NCBI GenBank assembly: GCA_034506255.1
Contig: JAPDPX010000002.1
Span: 382,971 to 446,970 of the forward strand
Direction: 5' to 3'
DNA from: a candidate division KSB1 bacterium
Lineage (GTDB): Bacteria > Zhuqueibacterota > Zhuqueibacteria > Zhuqueibacterales > Zhuqueibacteraceae
DNA length: 64,000 nt
In this document: one piece after another, positions 42,798 through 52,346 of the stretch
Numbering within the stretch: the first letter of the stretch is position 1
Layout: the number at the start of each line of letters is the position of its first letter
The notes under the pieces: generated by a model
The model's input: the letters and a program-made list of their open reading frames with translations, nothing else
Told to the model about the DNA's origin: nothing
Database searches by the model: none
Translations under genes and position numbers: made by a program

Positions 42798-43315
42798 GAA
42801 ACGCCTCCGCAGAATTCTGCAAAATGGCGACCGGCGGTGCCGGCGGGTGCGTGGTTGATTGACGGATTGTGATGAAGACGCGGTTGGATACGCGTGAGGC
42901 GGGTCAAGAATCGGTGTGTAACCCCCGCCAGAATGCCACTTTAGTACCGGCGTCGCAGAAAAATGCAGAAAAAGGAAAAACGATTGCCTGTTTGCAATCA
43001 CGAGCTTTTAAGAAAGTGTTGCTGCAAGGGCTTGGCCGTTGCATCGAAATCTGCAGCGTCTCCCTGAGATTAGGCGATCATTCCAGCGCCCGGAAAGAGG
43101 CTTGCCGCATGACATATGGCGTTTTCCAAATGCGTGCGTAGGAATCGTAGTCTTGTCCCCTCGTGGGACACTGTGGCAATCGCGGATTTATTGGCTTTGA
43201 TAACCGCCCACCAGGAGCGGAGGCTACGAACCCGCTCACCTAATTGAAAACCACCATAAGGAGACAGGGGCTCTTCATGCAAACGAAAAGCGCAATAAGG
43301 CAACAGACGAACGGA
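42798..43315. other. Intergenic region, nothing recognised
   Basis: I see no gene, clear promoter or terminator in these 518 bases. A weak hairpin (GCAAGGGCTTGGCCGTTGC, about 43025) resembles the CCACGGC family. Short frames here have no recognisable sequence. Confidence 0.4.
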
Positions 43316-44068
43316 CTATTCAGCGTGAATGGACCGGCGCCATTGCCGCTCGACCTCGGCGTCGGGCAGGTCCCACGCCGCCAGGCAGGCCTCGGGCCAG
43401 GTTTTGCCCTCCTGAAATTGACGAAGCAGGGAATTGAGCTTGGCGGGTCCGTATTGCTCTTCGAGAAAACGGGCGAGGCGATAGAGGGTGAAATAGAGGG
43501 CGGCCAGCTCTTCCTGATTTTGCGCGGCGGCGAGGCGCGTTTCGAATTGGGAAAATTCCGTCACCGGCGCAGCGCGCCGGCCGGGCTTGAGATGCTCGAT
43601 CTCGCCGGAGTGAAATACTGCCAGGGCTTCGCTCAACCAGCGCGGGCAGTTTCCGGCCGTGGCAGCGTCGAGCAGCGCGTGCATGATCTCGTGCCGGAGG
43701 GTGGTGGTGAGAATGCCGCGCTCACGCAGCACGCGCACCGGTTGCAGGTGGATGATGCCGTCGCGATATTGCGAAGCCAGCCACCAGGGTGAACGCGTTT
43801 GCCGGCAGAAGGCATAAGTCGTGGCGGCGAGATCGATTCGAACATGCGCCGGAGTGGGAAGCGGGTATTTTTCACCGATGGCTTGCCAGGCGGCGACGGC
43901 CAAATCCAAAACTGCGGCTGCCTCGGTTTCGCTGTGATCAGCCGGGAAGGTGACTGTCACCGGGCCGCGTGCCAGTGTGCGCCGCGGCTGCTGGTCTGCC
44001 TGCAGGCCGGCGGCGAGCAGCAGCAAGGCAGCGGCGATCAACCACCATGGCCGTGCCGGCCGGTGCAT
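43316..44068 (-). CDS. Exported peptidase-MA-like zinc metalloprotease domain protein
   Basis: The 250-residue protein has an N-terminal hydrophobic segment (residues 8-24) that acts as signal or anchor. A HEIMH zinc motif (His126, Glu127, His130) lies in LRHEIMHALLDAA, with WLSEALAVFHSG downstream giving a likely third ligand, Glu. This layout fits the peptidase MA-like group, gluzincins of unknown substrate. I prefer ATG 44068 because it starts the signal segment; an in-frame ATG at 44131 would overlap rpiA. It is probably co-transcribed with rpiA, 31 bases upstream. Confidence 0.78.
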   Translation of the reverse strand: MHRPARPWWLIAAALLLLAAGLQADQQPRRTLARGPVTVTFPADHSETEAAAVLDLAVAAWQAIGEKYPLPTPAHVRIDLAATTYAFCRQTRSPWWLASQYRDGIIHLQPVRVLRERGILTTTLRHEIMHALLDAATAGNCPRWLSEALAVFHSGEIEHLKPGRRAAPVTEFSQFETRLAAAQNQEELAALYFTLYRLARFLEEQYGPAKLNSLLRQFQEGKTWPEACLAAWDLPDAEVERQWRRSIHAE

Positions 44069-44099
44069 TTTATTCTTTGCCAGAGGGAAAAGACCGCCG

Positions 44100-44792
44100 C
44101 TAAGCCGCCCATCTTTCTTCAACGCTGCCATCGCGTTTGCCCACGATTACCAAATCCGCGATGCCGACGAACAACCCCACCTCGACCACGCCGACAATGC
44201 TCTTGAGAAGCGGCAGCAGCTTCTCCGGCTCGGCGATTTCGCCAAAAGCGCAGTCAATGATGAAATTGCCGTTGTCCGTGCGAAACGGTTTTGCCGGGCT
44301 GCCGCGCAGCAAGGTTTTGCAGCCCGTGCTGCGCAAAATCGCGGCGGTCGATTGCCAGCCGAAGGGCAGCACTTCCACCGGCAGGCGAAACCGGCCCAGC
44401 CTGGGCACCAGTTTTTTTTCATTCACGATGATGATGACCCGGTCGCTGCGCGTGGCAATGATCTTTTCACGCGTGAGCGCACCGCCCCCGCCTTTGATGA
44501 GATTGCAATCCGGATCGACTTCATCGGCGCCATCGATGGTGAGATCGATTTTTTGAAAGCCGGCGGCATCGTTGCGCAGCGGGATGCCCAGCCGTTTGGC
44601 GAGTTGTGCGGTCGCGGTGGAGCTGGGCACGCCGGTGATGCGCAAGCCCTTTTTGATTTTGTCACGCAGCGCGTGCAGGGCGAGGGCGGTGGTGCTGCCG
44701 GTGCCCAGACCGACGATCATCCTGTTTTCGACGTATTGCACCGCGGCCAGCGCGGCATTTTGTTTTTGCAGATCGGTCGAGAGACGAGGCAT
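44100..44792 (-). CDS. rpiA: Ribose-5-phosphate isomerase A
   Basis: The 230-residue enzyme interconverts ribose 5-phosphate and ribulose 5-phosphate in the pentose phosphate pathway. Landmarks are VGLGTGSTT, the phosphate-binding loop near residue 28; IDGADEVD with catalytic Asp; and LIKGGGGALTREKI, which carries the Lys and Glu of the active site. Length is normal. It is cytosolic. The P1 peptidase gene lies upstream with 16 bases between, so they may be co-transcribed. Confidence 0.95.
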   Translation of the reverse strand: MPRLSTDLQKQNAALAAVQYVENRMIVGLGTGSTTALALHALRDKIKKGLRITGVPSSTATAQLAKRLGIPLRNDAAGFQKIDLTIDGADEVDPDCNLIKGGGGALTREKIIATRSDRVIIIVNEKKLVPRLGRFRLPVEVLPFGWQSTAAILRSTGCKTLLRGSPAKPFRTDNGNFIIDCAFGEIAEPEKLLPLLKSIVGVVEVGLFVGIADLVIVGKRDGSVEERWAA

Positions 44793-44808
44793 GTGGCGCT
44801 TTTACCGG

Positions 44809-45729
44809 TTAGGAATTGGAAACCCGCACTGCAGACACAATCGCTGCAGCAACAAGATCAGCGGCCAGCGCGCCAACCGCCAGCAGACTGGCCCGCTCTG
44901 TACCGCACGAAATGGCGAAGACCATGTCGCCGTCAAACGGGGTGTGCGCCGGACGAATGGCGCGCGCCAGGCCGTCTTGCGCCATCTGCGCGACCTTGGT
45001 AATTTCCACGCGGTTGAATTGTGCGTTGGTGGCGACCAGCACCAGTGTGGTGTTGCTCCAGGCATGCGCCGGCGCGAAGGGATGCGCCTGCAGATAGGCC
45101 TGGGTGTCCAGGAAGCTGCCGTCGGGCTGGCGCGCACCAGCCACGAGCATGCCGGTTTGGGGATCGACGATGTCGCCGTAAGCATTGACCACAGCCAGCA
45201 CGCCGATCACCAGTTGGCCGTGACGCCAGGAGGCCATGCCCAGTCCGCCGGCCATGCTGTGCGGCACCCCGAGCACTTTTCCGACGGTGGCGCCACAGCC
45301 CGCCCCCACCGCGCCCTGACGTGACTCCGTCGTCGAAGCTTCGCAGCAGGCTTGATACGCCATCTCGGCAGTCGGCCGGACCCGGGGATCGCCAACGTGC
45401 AAATCGAAGATCACCGCCGCCGGCACGATCGGCACCCTGGCCACGCCGACATCGAAACCGACATTTTGTTCCTCCAGGTAGCGCTGGACGCCGGCCGCGG
45501 CATTCAAACCAAACGCGCTGCCGCCGGTGAAAAGAATGCCATGGACTTCCTGCACCAGGCGCACCGGTTTGAGTGCCTCGATCTCGCGCGACCCCGGCGC
45601 GGAGCCGCGCACATCGACTCCCGCAATGGCGGGAGGCGGCGGCAGGATGACGGTGCAGCCGGTGCGTGCGGCCGTGTCATGCGCATGGCCCACGCGCAGG
45701 CCGGGAACCTCACAGAGGGAAGCAGACAT
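44809..45729 (-). CDS. P1-family autoprocessing aminopeptidase/amidohydrolase (DmpA/NylC-like)
   Basis: The 306-residue protein belongs to the N-terminal-nucleophile P1 family. Family motifs include GILFTGGSAFGLNAAAGV, GAVGAGCGATVGK and NTTLVLVATNA. The chain cuts itself to expose a nucleophile: DmpA uses Gly/Ser and NylC uses Asn/Thr. Here the site reads AWSNTTLVL, so cleavage between Asn226 and Thr227 with Thr227 as nucleophile is the likely, NylC-like case. It would hydrolyse small peptides or cyclic amides; the substrate is unknown. The ATG lies 38 bases past the stop of the OLD-like gene. Confidence 0.88.
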   Translation of the reverse strand: MSASLCEVPGLRVGHAHDTAARTGCTVILPPPPAIAGVDVRGSAPGSREIEALKPVRLVQEVHGILFTGGSAFGLNAAAGVQRYLEEQNVGFDVGVARVPIVPAAVIFDLHVGDPRVRPTAEMAYQACCEASTTESRQGAVGAGCGATVGKVLGVPHSMAGGLGMASWRHGQLVIGVLAVVNAYGDIVDPQTGMLVAGARQPDGSFLDTQAYLQAHPFAPAHAWSNTTLVLVATNAQFNRVEITKVAQMAQDGLARAIRPAHTPFDGDMVFAISCGTERASLLAVGALAADLVAAAIVSAVRVSNS

Positions 45730-45767
45730 GCGAGCAAGACCAATCAGGAAGAGAAAGCGGTGTCGGA

Positions 45768-46910
45768 TTACTTGACCAGCGTTGGTTTCAAACCGCGACG
45801 GAAAAATCCGGATTTCTTCGCCAGGGAATCCTCGCCCACCCCGCGGTCGCTGAAGAAGAAGAGATCACTGATCATCAGCCCGATGGAATTGCGCAGCGGT
45901 TTCCAGTTTTCGCGGTAGGCCTCGCTGTCGACGCTGGTGCCGTCCTTGTCCTTCACCACCAGCCGCACACGCTGGGGGTTCTCGCGGTTGATCATGAACG
46001 GGGAATGGGTGGTGTAGACGATTTGATTTTTGATCGCCAGGTCTTCCATGACCCTGATCAGGTCCTTTTGGCCGGCGGGGTGGAGGTGAATGCCGGCTTC
46101 ATCCACCAAAAAGATGAACTCATTGGCACGCGCGTCCACGGTCTGGGCGATGAAGTTGATGTAGAAGGAGAGATACCAGCGAAAGCCCAGGCTGCGCGAT
46201 TCCGGTGTATCAAACACGGTGGTGCCGTCGGAAATGTCGATGTAAAGAATGTTGCCGTTGACGTTGAGTTTGATCTCGATGGTGGGTTCCTGCGACCAGG
46301 CGCGGCGGACCTGCTGGGTGATCAGGCGGCTGGCTTCCTCGCTGGCACGGCGGCCGCGGGTGGAATCCTCGAAGATGAGCTCGGGGTTGTTGATGCCGCC
46401 GATGCGCAGCAGGTTGCGCTCGGTGCGGTAATGATCGCCGCCCTCCAGCAGGTCTTCCAGCGTGGCGCGGTTTTTGAGCAACTGGATTTCATCGAAATAA
46501 AGCAGCTTGGGCAGGGTGGCGAGAAACATGTCCTTCTCACGCAGATTGATTTCCGACTCGCCCACAAAGACGTGGTAGTCGTCGAGCGTCGGGCCGTCTT
46601 TTTTCACCAGCAGCGTTTCGCTGTCCTTGAACGCCTCGCTGAAGCGCAACAGATTGCGGCGGTTTTCCTTGGAGATTTGCGAAAACTCCAGCGCCACCTC
46701 CGGGCATTTGCCCTGATAATAGTAGTCGGAATACTGGCAGGTGAGGGTATTGTCAAATTGCGCCCCCGGGCTGAAAGCGTGCAGCGCCTTCAGGATGTTG
46801 GTTTTGCCGCTTTCGTTGGCACCGACTAGCGCGGTGATTTTGGGATCGAGAGGAAATGCGAGTTCGAAGATGGATTTGAATGCCCTTATAAAGACACGTG
46901 ATATGGTCAT
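45768..46910 (-). CDS. OLD-like ABC-type ATPase without TOPRIM domain
   Basis: The 380-residue protein has Walker A GANESGKTN at residue 30, an ABC-like signature in ESRSLGFRWYLSFY, Walker B FIFLVDEAGIHLHP and an H-loop YTTHSPFM, the order seen in OLD and RecF-like ATPases. OLD proteins normally continue into a TOPRIM nuclease domain starting soon after the helix ISDLFFFSD; here the chain ends about 25 residues later in DSLAKKSGFFRRG. No TOPRIM frame follows because the P1 peptidase gene starts 38 bases on. It is either a TOPRIM-less variant or a truncated gene. The ATG at 46910 has GAGGCGG upstream. Confidence 0.8.
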   Translation of the reverse strand: MTISRVFIRAFKSIFELAFPLDPKITALVGANESGKTNILKALHAFSPGAQFDNTLTCQYSDYYYQGKCPEVALEFSQISKENRRNLLRFSEAFKDSETLLVKKDGPTLDDYHVFVGESEINLREKDMFLATLPKLLYFDEIQLLKNRATLEDLLEGGDHYRTERNLLRIGGINNPELIFEDSTRGRRASEEASRLITQQVRRAWSQEPTIEIKLNVNGNILYIDISDGTTVFDTPESRSLGFRWYLSFYINFIAQTVDARANEFIFLVDEAGIHLHPAGQKDLIRVMEDLAIKNQIVYTTHSPFMINRENPQRVRLVVKDKDGTSVDSEAYRENWKPLRNSIGLMISDLFFFSDRGVGEDSLAKKSGFFRRGLKPTLVK

Positions 46911-46947
46911 GTGCCGCCTCAACAGGTAGGTGTTCTATAAACAACAA

Positions 46948-46981
46948 AGCCCGATCTCGAGTTGCCGCCGCAGATCGGGCT
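46948..46981 (-). terminator. Terminator after clpC
   Basis: AGCCCGATCT (46948-46957) and AGATCGGGCT (46972-46981) form a perfect 10-bp stem 23 bases past the clpC stop. On the minus strand the hairpin is followed by TTGTTGTTT. It should end the mcsA-mcsB-clpC transcript and insulate the OLD-like gene. Confidence 0.7.
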
Positions 46982-47004
46982 GAAACCTTTTTAGAAAAAC
47001 CGGG

Positions 47005-49506
47005 TCAATTCTCCACCGCCTCCGATTCGGGCTTCTCGTCGTCGGCCGGGGGCTTGGGTTTGTATTCCGTCTTCTCCACTATCTTGCGTCCGACTTCCAC
47101 GAATTCCAACCCCTCGCCGCTTTTGTCGACGCGGATCTGGCTGCCGTCGGTGAATTGCCCGCGCAGAATGTGCTCGGCGATGGGATCCTCGATGTTCTTT
47201 TGAATCACCCGTTTCAAGGGCCGCGCGCCGTACACCGGATCGAAGCCCTTTTCCGCGATGAAATCCTTGGCGCTCTCGGTCAGATTGATCACGATCTGGC
47301 GGTCGGAGACTTTCTTCAACATCTCACCCACCACGATGTCGATGATCTGATTCATGTGTTCGCGCGTCAGGCTGCGGAACACCACGATCTCATCGACGCG
47401 GTTGATGAACTCGGGGTTGAACAGCCGCTTGACCTCCTCCATGATCTTGCTTTGCATTTTGGCGTAATCGATTTCGCTCTCCTCCGTGGAGAAGCCGAAA
47501 CCGCCGGCCTTCTTGATTTCGCGCGCGCCAACGTTCGAGGTCATGATCAGGATGGTGTTCTTGAAATCGACCTTGCGGCCGAGGCCGTCGGTCAGGTGGC
47601 CGTCGTCGAGGATTTGCAGGAGAATGTTGAAGACATCGGGATGCGCCTTCTCGATTTCATCGAAAAGCACCACCGAGTAGGGATGGCGCCGGACTTTTTC
47701 GGTCAACTGGCCGCCCTCCTCGTGGCCGACGTATCCGGGCGGGGCGCCGGTCAGGCGCGAGACCGCAAACTTCTCCATGAACTCCGACATGTCCAGCCGG
47801 ATCAGGGCGTCCTCCTTCTCGAAGAGGTATTTGGCCAGTTCTTTGGCGAGTTGCGTCTTGCCGACACCGGTCGGGCCCAGGAAGATGAAGGAACCGATCG
47901 GCCGGGTGGGGTCCTTCAGGCCGGCACGCGTGCGCCGGATCGCCTTGCAAAGCAGGTGAATCACCTCGTCCTGCCCGACGATGCGCTTCTTGAGTTCCTC
48001 CTCCATGCCGAGGATTTTTTCGTTTTCGGACTGGGCGACTTTGCGAACCGGAATGCCGGTCATCATCGCCACCACGTCGGCAATGTCATCCTCGGTGACG
48101 GTGGCAATGACTTCCTCCTCGGTCTCCTTCCAGCGCCGCTTGGCGGCATCCAGCTTGCGGTTGAGGCGTTTTTCCTGATCGCGCAACTCCGCCGCCCGCT
48201 CGAACTCCTGGTTTTTGATCACACGGTCTTTCTCCTGGCGGACTTTCTTGATCTCGTCCTCCAGTTTGGTGATTTCCTTGGGCACGACGATATTGGCGAG
48301 ATGCACGCGCGCGCCGGTTTCATCGAGCACGTCGATGGCCTTATCGGGCAGGAAGCGGTCGGTGATGTAGCGCTCGGAGAGCTTCACCGCCGCGGCGATC
48401 GCTTCGGGCGTGTAGACGACTTTGTGGTGCTGCTCGTAGCGGTCTTTCAACCCCTCGAGAATCTGGATGGTCTCCTCGGGGGTGGGCGGATCGACCATGA
48501 TTTTCTGGAAACGGCGTTCGAGGGCGCCGTCTTTCTCGATGTATTGCCGGTATTCATCCAGGGTGGTGGCACCGATGCACTGCAACTCGCCGCGCGCCAG
48601 CGCCGGTTTGAACATGTTGGAGGCGTCCAGCGAGCCGCTCGCGCCGCCGGCGCCGACAATGGTGTGCAATTCGTCGATGAACAGGATCACGTCCTTGGCG
48701 CGGTAAAGTTCGTTCATGATCGCTTTCATGCGCTCTTCGAACTGGCCGCGGTACTTGGTGCCCGCCACGATGGCGCCCAGGTCGAGCGTGACCACGCGCT
48801 TGTTGTGCAGGATGCGCGGCACCTTGCGCTCGACGATGCGCAGGGCCAGGCCCTCGGCGATGGCGGTTTTGCCCACGCCCGGTTCGCCAATCAGCACGGG
48901 GTTGTTCTTCTTGCGGCGGCTGAGGATCTGCGCCACCCGTTCGATTTCGCGTTCGCGGCCAATGATCGGATCGAGCTCGTTCTTGCGTGCCAGCTCGGTG
49001 AGGTCGCGGCCGAAGTGATCGAGCGCGGGGGTTTTGGAGCGCTGCGGGTTGGCCTCCTTGCTGGAAGGCGTGCCGCGCAGGATGTTGTCGAGCTCTTCGC
49101 GCACGGCCTCGTAAGTGATGTCGAAGTTCAGCAGCACCTGGGCGGCAACCCCGTCCTTCTCCTTCACCAGCGCCAGCAGCAGGTGTTCGGTGCCGATGAT
49201 GTCCGACTTGTATTTTTCCGCTTCGACATAGGCCATCTTCAGGATCTTTTCCGCCCGTTTCGTGAACGGAATGTTGCCGATGGTCATGGTTTCGCCGGTT
49301 GATTTGACGGCGTCTTCGACGGCGCGTTTGATTTCATCGAGATCGGTTCCCAGGTTCCGCAGAATCTCCACCGCAATTCCTTCCCCTTCGCGGATCAACC
49401 CCAGGAGCAGGTGTTCGGTGCCAATATAATCGTGCCCCAAGCGCAGCGCTTCCTCGCGTGAAAACTGGATGACCATCTGCACTCGGCTCGAGAAATTATT
49501 TTTCAT
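47005..49506 (-). CDS. clpC: ClpC-type AAA+ unfoldase
   Basis: The 833-residue protein has the ClpC order: two Clp-N repeats (residues about 1-145), AAA1 with [13 protein letters not shown] and [10 protein letters not shown], an inserted UVR-type coiled coil (about 410-450: [13 protein letters not shown]) and AAA2 with [15 protein letters not shown] and [11 protein letters not shown]. ClpC unfolds proteins and feeds ClpP; in Bacillus it recognises phosphoarginine made by McsB through its N-domain. ATG 49506 is preferred to an upstream start. It is 102 bases downstream of mcsB. No clpP is in the window, and a terminator follows. Confidence 0.95.
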   Translation of the reverse strand: MKNNFSSRVQMVIQFSREEALRLGHDYIGTEHLLLGLIREGEGIAVEILRNLGTDLDEIKRAVEDAVKSTGETMTIGNIPFTKRAEKILKMAYVEAEKYKSDIIGTEHLLLALVKEKDGVAAQVLLNFDITYEAVREELDNILRGTPSSKEANPQRSKTPALDHFGRDLTELARKNELDPIIGREREIERVAQILSRRKKNNPVLIGEPGVGKTAIAEGLALRIVERKVPRILHNKRVVTLDLGAIVAGTKYRGQFEERMKAIMNELYRAKDVILFIDELHTIVGAGGASGSLDASNMFKPALARGELQCIGATTLDEYRQYIEKDGALERRFQKIMVDPPTPEETIQILEGLKDRYEQHHKVVYTPEAIAAAVKLSERYITDRFLPDKAIDVLDETGARVHLANIVVPKEITKLEDEIKKVRQEKDRVIKNQEFERAAELRDQEKRLNRKLDAAKRRWKETEEEVIATVTEDDIADVVAMMTGIPVRKVAQSENEKILGMEEELKKRIVGQDEVIHLLCKAIRRTRAGLKDPTRPIGSFIFLGPTGVGKTQLAKELAKYLFEKEDALIRLDMSEFMEKFAVSRLTGAPPGYVGHEEGGQLTEKVRRHPYSVVLFDEIEKAHPDVFNILLQILDDGHLTDGLGRKVDFKNTILIMTSNVGAREIKKAGGFGFSTEESEIDYAKMQSKIMEEVKRLFNPEFINRVDEIVVFRSLTREHMNQIIDIVVGEMLKKVSDRQIVINLTESAKDFIAEKGFDPVYGARPLKRVIQKNIEDPIAEHILRGQFTDGSQIRVDKSGEGLEFVEVGRKIVEKTEYKPKPPADDEKPESEAVEN

Positions 49507-49608
49507 GTAATCGACTCCCACAAGAGTAGGCTGAAGCGGTGCCCGATTTTTTCGCGGCGCAATCTACAAAGGAATTTTGCAAAAGTAAAGAGGGTTTTCC
49601 CCGCGGTT

Positions 49609-50730
49609 TCAGGAGTGTAATCCCAGCTTGACACGCAGCAGCGTGGCGCGCAGGACATCGCGTGCGAAGGCGCGCGCCGTGCCGCTGTGGGTCTTGCGCA
49701 AATGCCCGGGCTGCAGCATCAGGGTCAATTCATTAAGCAGAGCGAGCGGCCAGTTCTTCATCTCCGGCTGCCCGCAGTCATGCCCCAGCCGCAGCATCGA
49801 GAGCAGGTCGAGACACTCCTGGGAATTGAGCATGCGGGCGTAGCGCAGCGTGCCGTAGGCGCGCCCAATGCGGTCGAACAGAAAGTCATTGGGCGGCATC
49901 ATGAGCTCGCCGCGGGTGTACTCTTCGAGCTGGTACAAGTCCTGCACCATCTCCGTCACCTCCGTCATCACTTCCATCTCGCTCTTGCCCAGCGTGAGTT
50001 GATTGGAAATTTGAAACATGTTGCCGCTTGCGGCGGTGCCTTCGCCGTAGAAGCCGCGCATCGTCATGCCGTGTTGTGCCAGCCGCCGCTTGGCCGACTC
50101 GATGCCGCCCACCAGCGCCAGCGCCGGCAGATGCATCAGCACCGACACGCGGATGCCGGTGCCGGTGTTGGTGGGGCAGGCGGTGAGATAGCCGAAGCGT
50201 TCGCTGAAGGCATAGTCGAGACGCTCGCTGAGCAGGTCGTCGAACGCACTGATGGCCTGCCACGCGTCGACAATCGCCAGCCCGGGCTGCAGGGTTTGCA
50301 GCCGCAAATGATCCTCTTCATTGATCATCAGGCTGAGCGATTCGTCGGCCGTGAGCGCGAGCAGCCGCGGCCCGGTGCGCATGATGAATGCCGGGCTGGC
50401 GAGCCGGCGTTCCACCAGCATCTCGCGATCCAGGCGCGACAGCCGCGAAAGTTCGAGACAGCGGATGGGCGTGACGAGCGGCAGGCTGGCAAGGGCCTCC
50501 CAGACTTTGGCAATGACTTGGGCTTGGCTGTTGCGATCCGCCTTGTTGGGAAAGGGATGGGCGGCGAGATTGCGTGCCAGACGAATGCGCGTGGCCAGCA
50601 CGATGTTGCCGTACGGGCCGCTGCGCTGCAACCAGGAAGGGATGGTTTTGGCCAGTTCGTTGCAATAGCGCCGGGAGCTGGCGGCCGCCGTTTCCCACGT
50701 CTCCTGCGGTTTGTTGCTCTCGTGCTTCAT
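49609..50730 (-). CDS. mcsB: Protein arginine kinase
   Basis: The 373-residue phosphagen-kinase-fold enzyme phosphorylates arginine residues and so marks proteins for ClpCP. Motifs present: LATRIRLARNLAAHPFP (residue about 45), NEEDHLRLQ (about 135), the reactive-Cys loop CPTNTGTGIRVSV (about 182) and, near the end, RDVLRA (about 358), which matches the RDxxRA motif reported as the allosteric phosphoarginine site of McsB. This argues for a working arginine kinase and not a creatine-kinase relative. Its ATG overlaps the mcsA stop by 4 bases (ATGA), a coupled pair. Confidence 0.95.
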   Translation of the reverse strand: MKHESNKPQETWETAAASSRRYCNELAKTIPSWLQRSGPYGNIVLATRIRLARNLAAHPFPNKADRNSQAQVIAKVWEALASLPLVTPIRCLELSRLSRLDREMLVERRLASPAFIMRTGPRLLALTADESLSLMINEEDHLRLQTLQPGLAIVDAWQAISAFDDLLSERLDYAFSERFGYLTACPTNTGTGIRVSVLMHLPALALVGGIESAKRRLAQHGMTMRGFYGEGTAASGNMFQISNQLTLGKSEMEVMTEVTEMVQDLYQLEEYTRGELMMPPNDFLFDRIGRAYGTLRYARMLNSQECLDLLSMLRLGHDCGQPEMKNWPLALLNELTLMLQPGHLRKTHSGTARAFARDVLRATLLRVKLGLHS

Positions 50731-51263
50731 GACGTGGCCGGCGGTGAGGGGCGGCCGGCTTGTTGTGCCGCTCGAATCGCATCGCGCAACTCGGCGGCGC
50801 GTTCGAATTTTTGCTCGCCAATAGCGCGTTCCAGTTCCTGGCGCAGGGCGGCCACATTTTTGCCGGCGGGCGGTTTGTGCGGCCGTGGCCGCCGCCCGGT
50901 GTGACGGTTGCGGCCGTGAATATTGCGCAGCAGCACTTTGAGCAACGGCTCAAATGCGGTGTAGCAGGCTGCACAGCCGAGCAGCCCGCCGGCATCAAAT
51001 TCCGCCCGGGTCAGACCGCACTGCAGGCAGCGCCCATGCAGGGTGTTTTTCCCGCGCGACTTGCGGTGGCTGCCCTTCGCCGGTGCCTGCCCCAGAATGC
51101 TGTTCACCACTTTGCCGAAAAAGTCCGGCAAATTGACCGCGGCGTCGGGCAGGCCCTGTTGCTGCGCACAGGCCTGGCAGAGATAAATCTCGCTCTGTTT
51201 GCCATTCACGATTTGCCGCAAACGCACCGTGGCTTTGGCGTTGTGACAGGATTGACAGGTCAT
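50727..51263 (-). CDS. mcsA: McsA-type zinc-finger activator of arginine kinase
   Basis: The 178-residue protein has two Cys4-like zinc sites: CQSCHNA with LCQACAQ near the N-terminus, then RCLQCGLT with GCAACYTAF around residues 78-103. It ends with a UVR motif ([14 protein letters not shown], residue about 150). This is the layout of McsA, which binds and activates McsB. The gene starts the module; upstream there is no ctsR, unlike Bacillus. Confidence 0.92.
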   Translation of the reverse strand: MTCQSCHNAKATVRLRQIVNGKQSEIYLCQACAQQQGLPDAAVNLPDFFGKVVNSILGQAPAKGSHRKSRGKNTLHGRCLQCGLTRAEFDAGGLLGCAACYTAFEPLLKVLLRNIHGRNRHTGRRPRPHKPPAGKNVAALRQELERAIGEQKFERAAELRDAIRAAQQAGRPSPPATS

Positions 51264-51599
51264 CTGTTCTGCCTTCCTCGCTGCATCGTTGCGTCGCAGA
51301 GATCCGCCGCCGTTTTCCCCTGATCCGCAACAGCCAGCGCAGCGAATATCTCAAACCGACCAACAAAAAATACGCCTCCCACGAAGCCGGGATCGCCCCC
51401 AAGAGCAACGGGTTGCGTGGGGCTGCCATCTTTGTGAAATAAAAACTCGCTTCATTGTTATTGTATGATGCCGCCTGCAAACCTGCCGCACCCGGAAGAA
51501 GCCCGGCCCTTCCTCCGCCCACCGCAGTGAAATGGCCGGTTGCAGAAAGCGGCCACCCCGGCCGGGCGTGCGGCTCCGCCTTGCCGGTGACAGGTTGTT
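51264..51599. other. Intergenic region upstream of mcsA
   Basis: A 336-base gap lies between the lolD stop and the mcsA ATG. I find no ctsR, no CIRCE-like inverted repeat and no convincing heat-shock promoter. An AT-rich patch near 51438-51475 is the only promoter-like zone. Confidence 0.4.
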
Positions 51600-52346
51600 T
51601 CATCTCCGCGCTGTGCCAAGCTCGTGCCGGTTGACATGAATGCTGCGAATTTGGCCGTCGAACAATTCCACCACGCGATCGGCGCGCGCGGCGAGGGAAA
51701 GATTGTGCGTCACGATGATGAACGTGCGCCGGTCCCGCCGGCTCAAATCCCACAGCAGTTGATGCAGGCTCTCACTTGACAAACGATCAAGATTGCCGGA
51801 GGGTTCATCGGCCAGAACGAGTCGGGGCTCGTTCATGAGCGCGCGGGCAACCGCCACCCGCTGTTGTTCGCCGCCGGAGAGTTGCCCGGGCCGGTGCCCC
51901 ATGCGTGCCGCCACCCCCACATCCTGCAACAGTTGGATGGCGCGCTCCCGGGAAGCACGACCATTGCGGCCGGCGATCATGGCCGGCAACAGCACATTTT
52001 CCAGCGCAGTGAATTCCGGCAGCAGATGATGGAACTGGAAGACGAAGCCAATGAACTGGTTGCGGAAATAAGCAAGCTGGCGCTCATTGAGCCGGGACAG
52101 CGGGGTGTCACCGATGATGACTTCGCCGCTGGTGGGGCGATCCAGGGCGCCCAGCAGATGCAGCAGCGTGCTCTTGCCCACACCCGAAGCGCCGACCACG
52201 GCAACGATCTCGCCCGCGTACACGGTCAAATCCAACCCTTTGAGCACATCCAGTTGCCCGGTGGCAGTGGGGTAGGATTTGCACAGCCGGCGGGTGATGA
52301 TGATGGGTTCCCTTGCGGCCATGATCTCCGGCTCACTTTCATTCAT
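51600..52346 (-). CDS. lolD: LolD-like lipoprotein-releasing ABC ATPase
   Basis: The 248-residue ATPase has Walker A GASGVGKST, Q-loop FVFQFHHLLPEFTALENV (the LolD-type signature), ABC signature LSGGEQQRVAVARAL, Walker B LVLADEPSGNLD and H-loop IIVTHN. With LolC/E it would extract lipoproteins from the inner membrane. The ATG at 52346 overlaps the end of the permease gene by 8 bases. An internal ATG at 52322 is possible but less likely. Confidence 0.92.
   Translation of the reverse strand: MNESEPEIMAAREPIIITRRLCKSYPTATGQLDVLKGLDLTVYAGEIVAVVGASGVGKSTLLHLLGALDRPTSGEVIIGDTPLSRLNERQLAYFRNQFIGFVFQFHHLLPEFTALENVLLPAMIAGRNGRASRERAIQLLQDVGVAARMGHRPGQLSGGEQQRVAVARALMNEPRLVLADEPSGNLDRLSSESLHQLLWDLSRRDRRTFIIVTHNLSLAARADRVVELFDGQIRSIHVNRHELGTARR

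Noticed and set aside
42920-42960. Sigma54-like promoter upstream of the STAS gene
   Set aside because: A TGGCA word is present, but the -12 TTGCA element is absent at the required spacing.
47155-49302. Long plus-strand frame opposite clpC
   Set aside because: It mirrors clpC and has no recognisable motif of its own.
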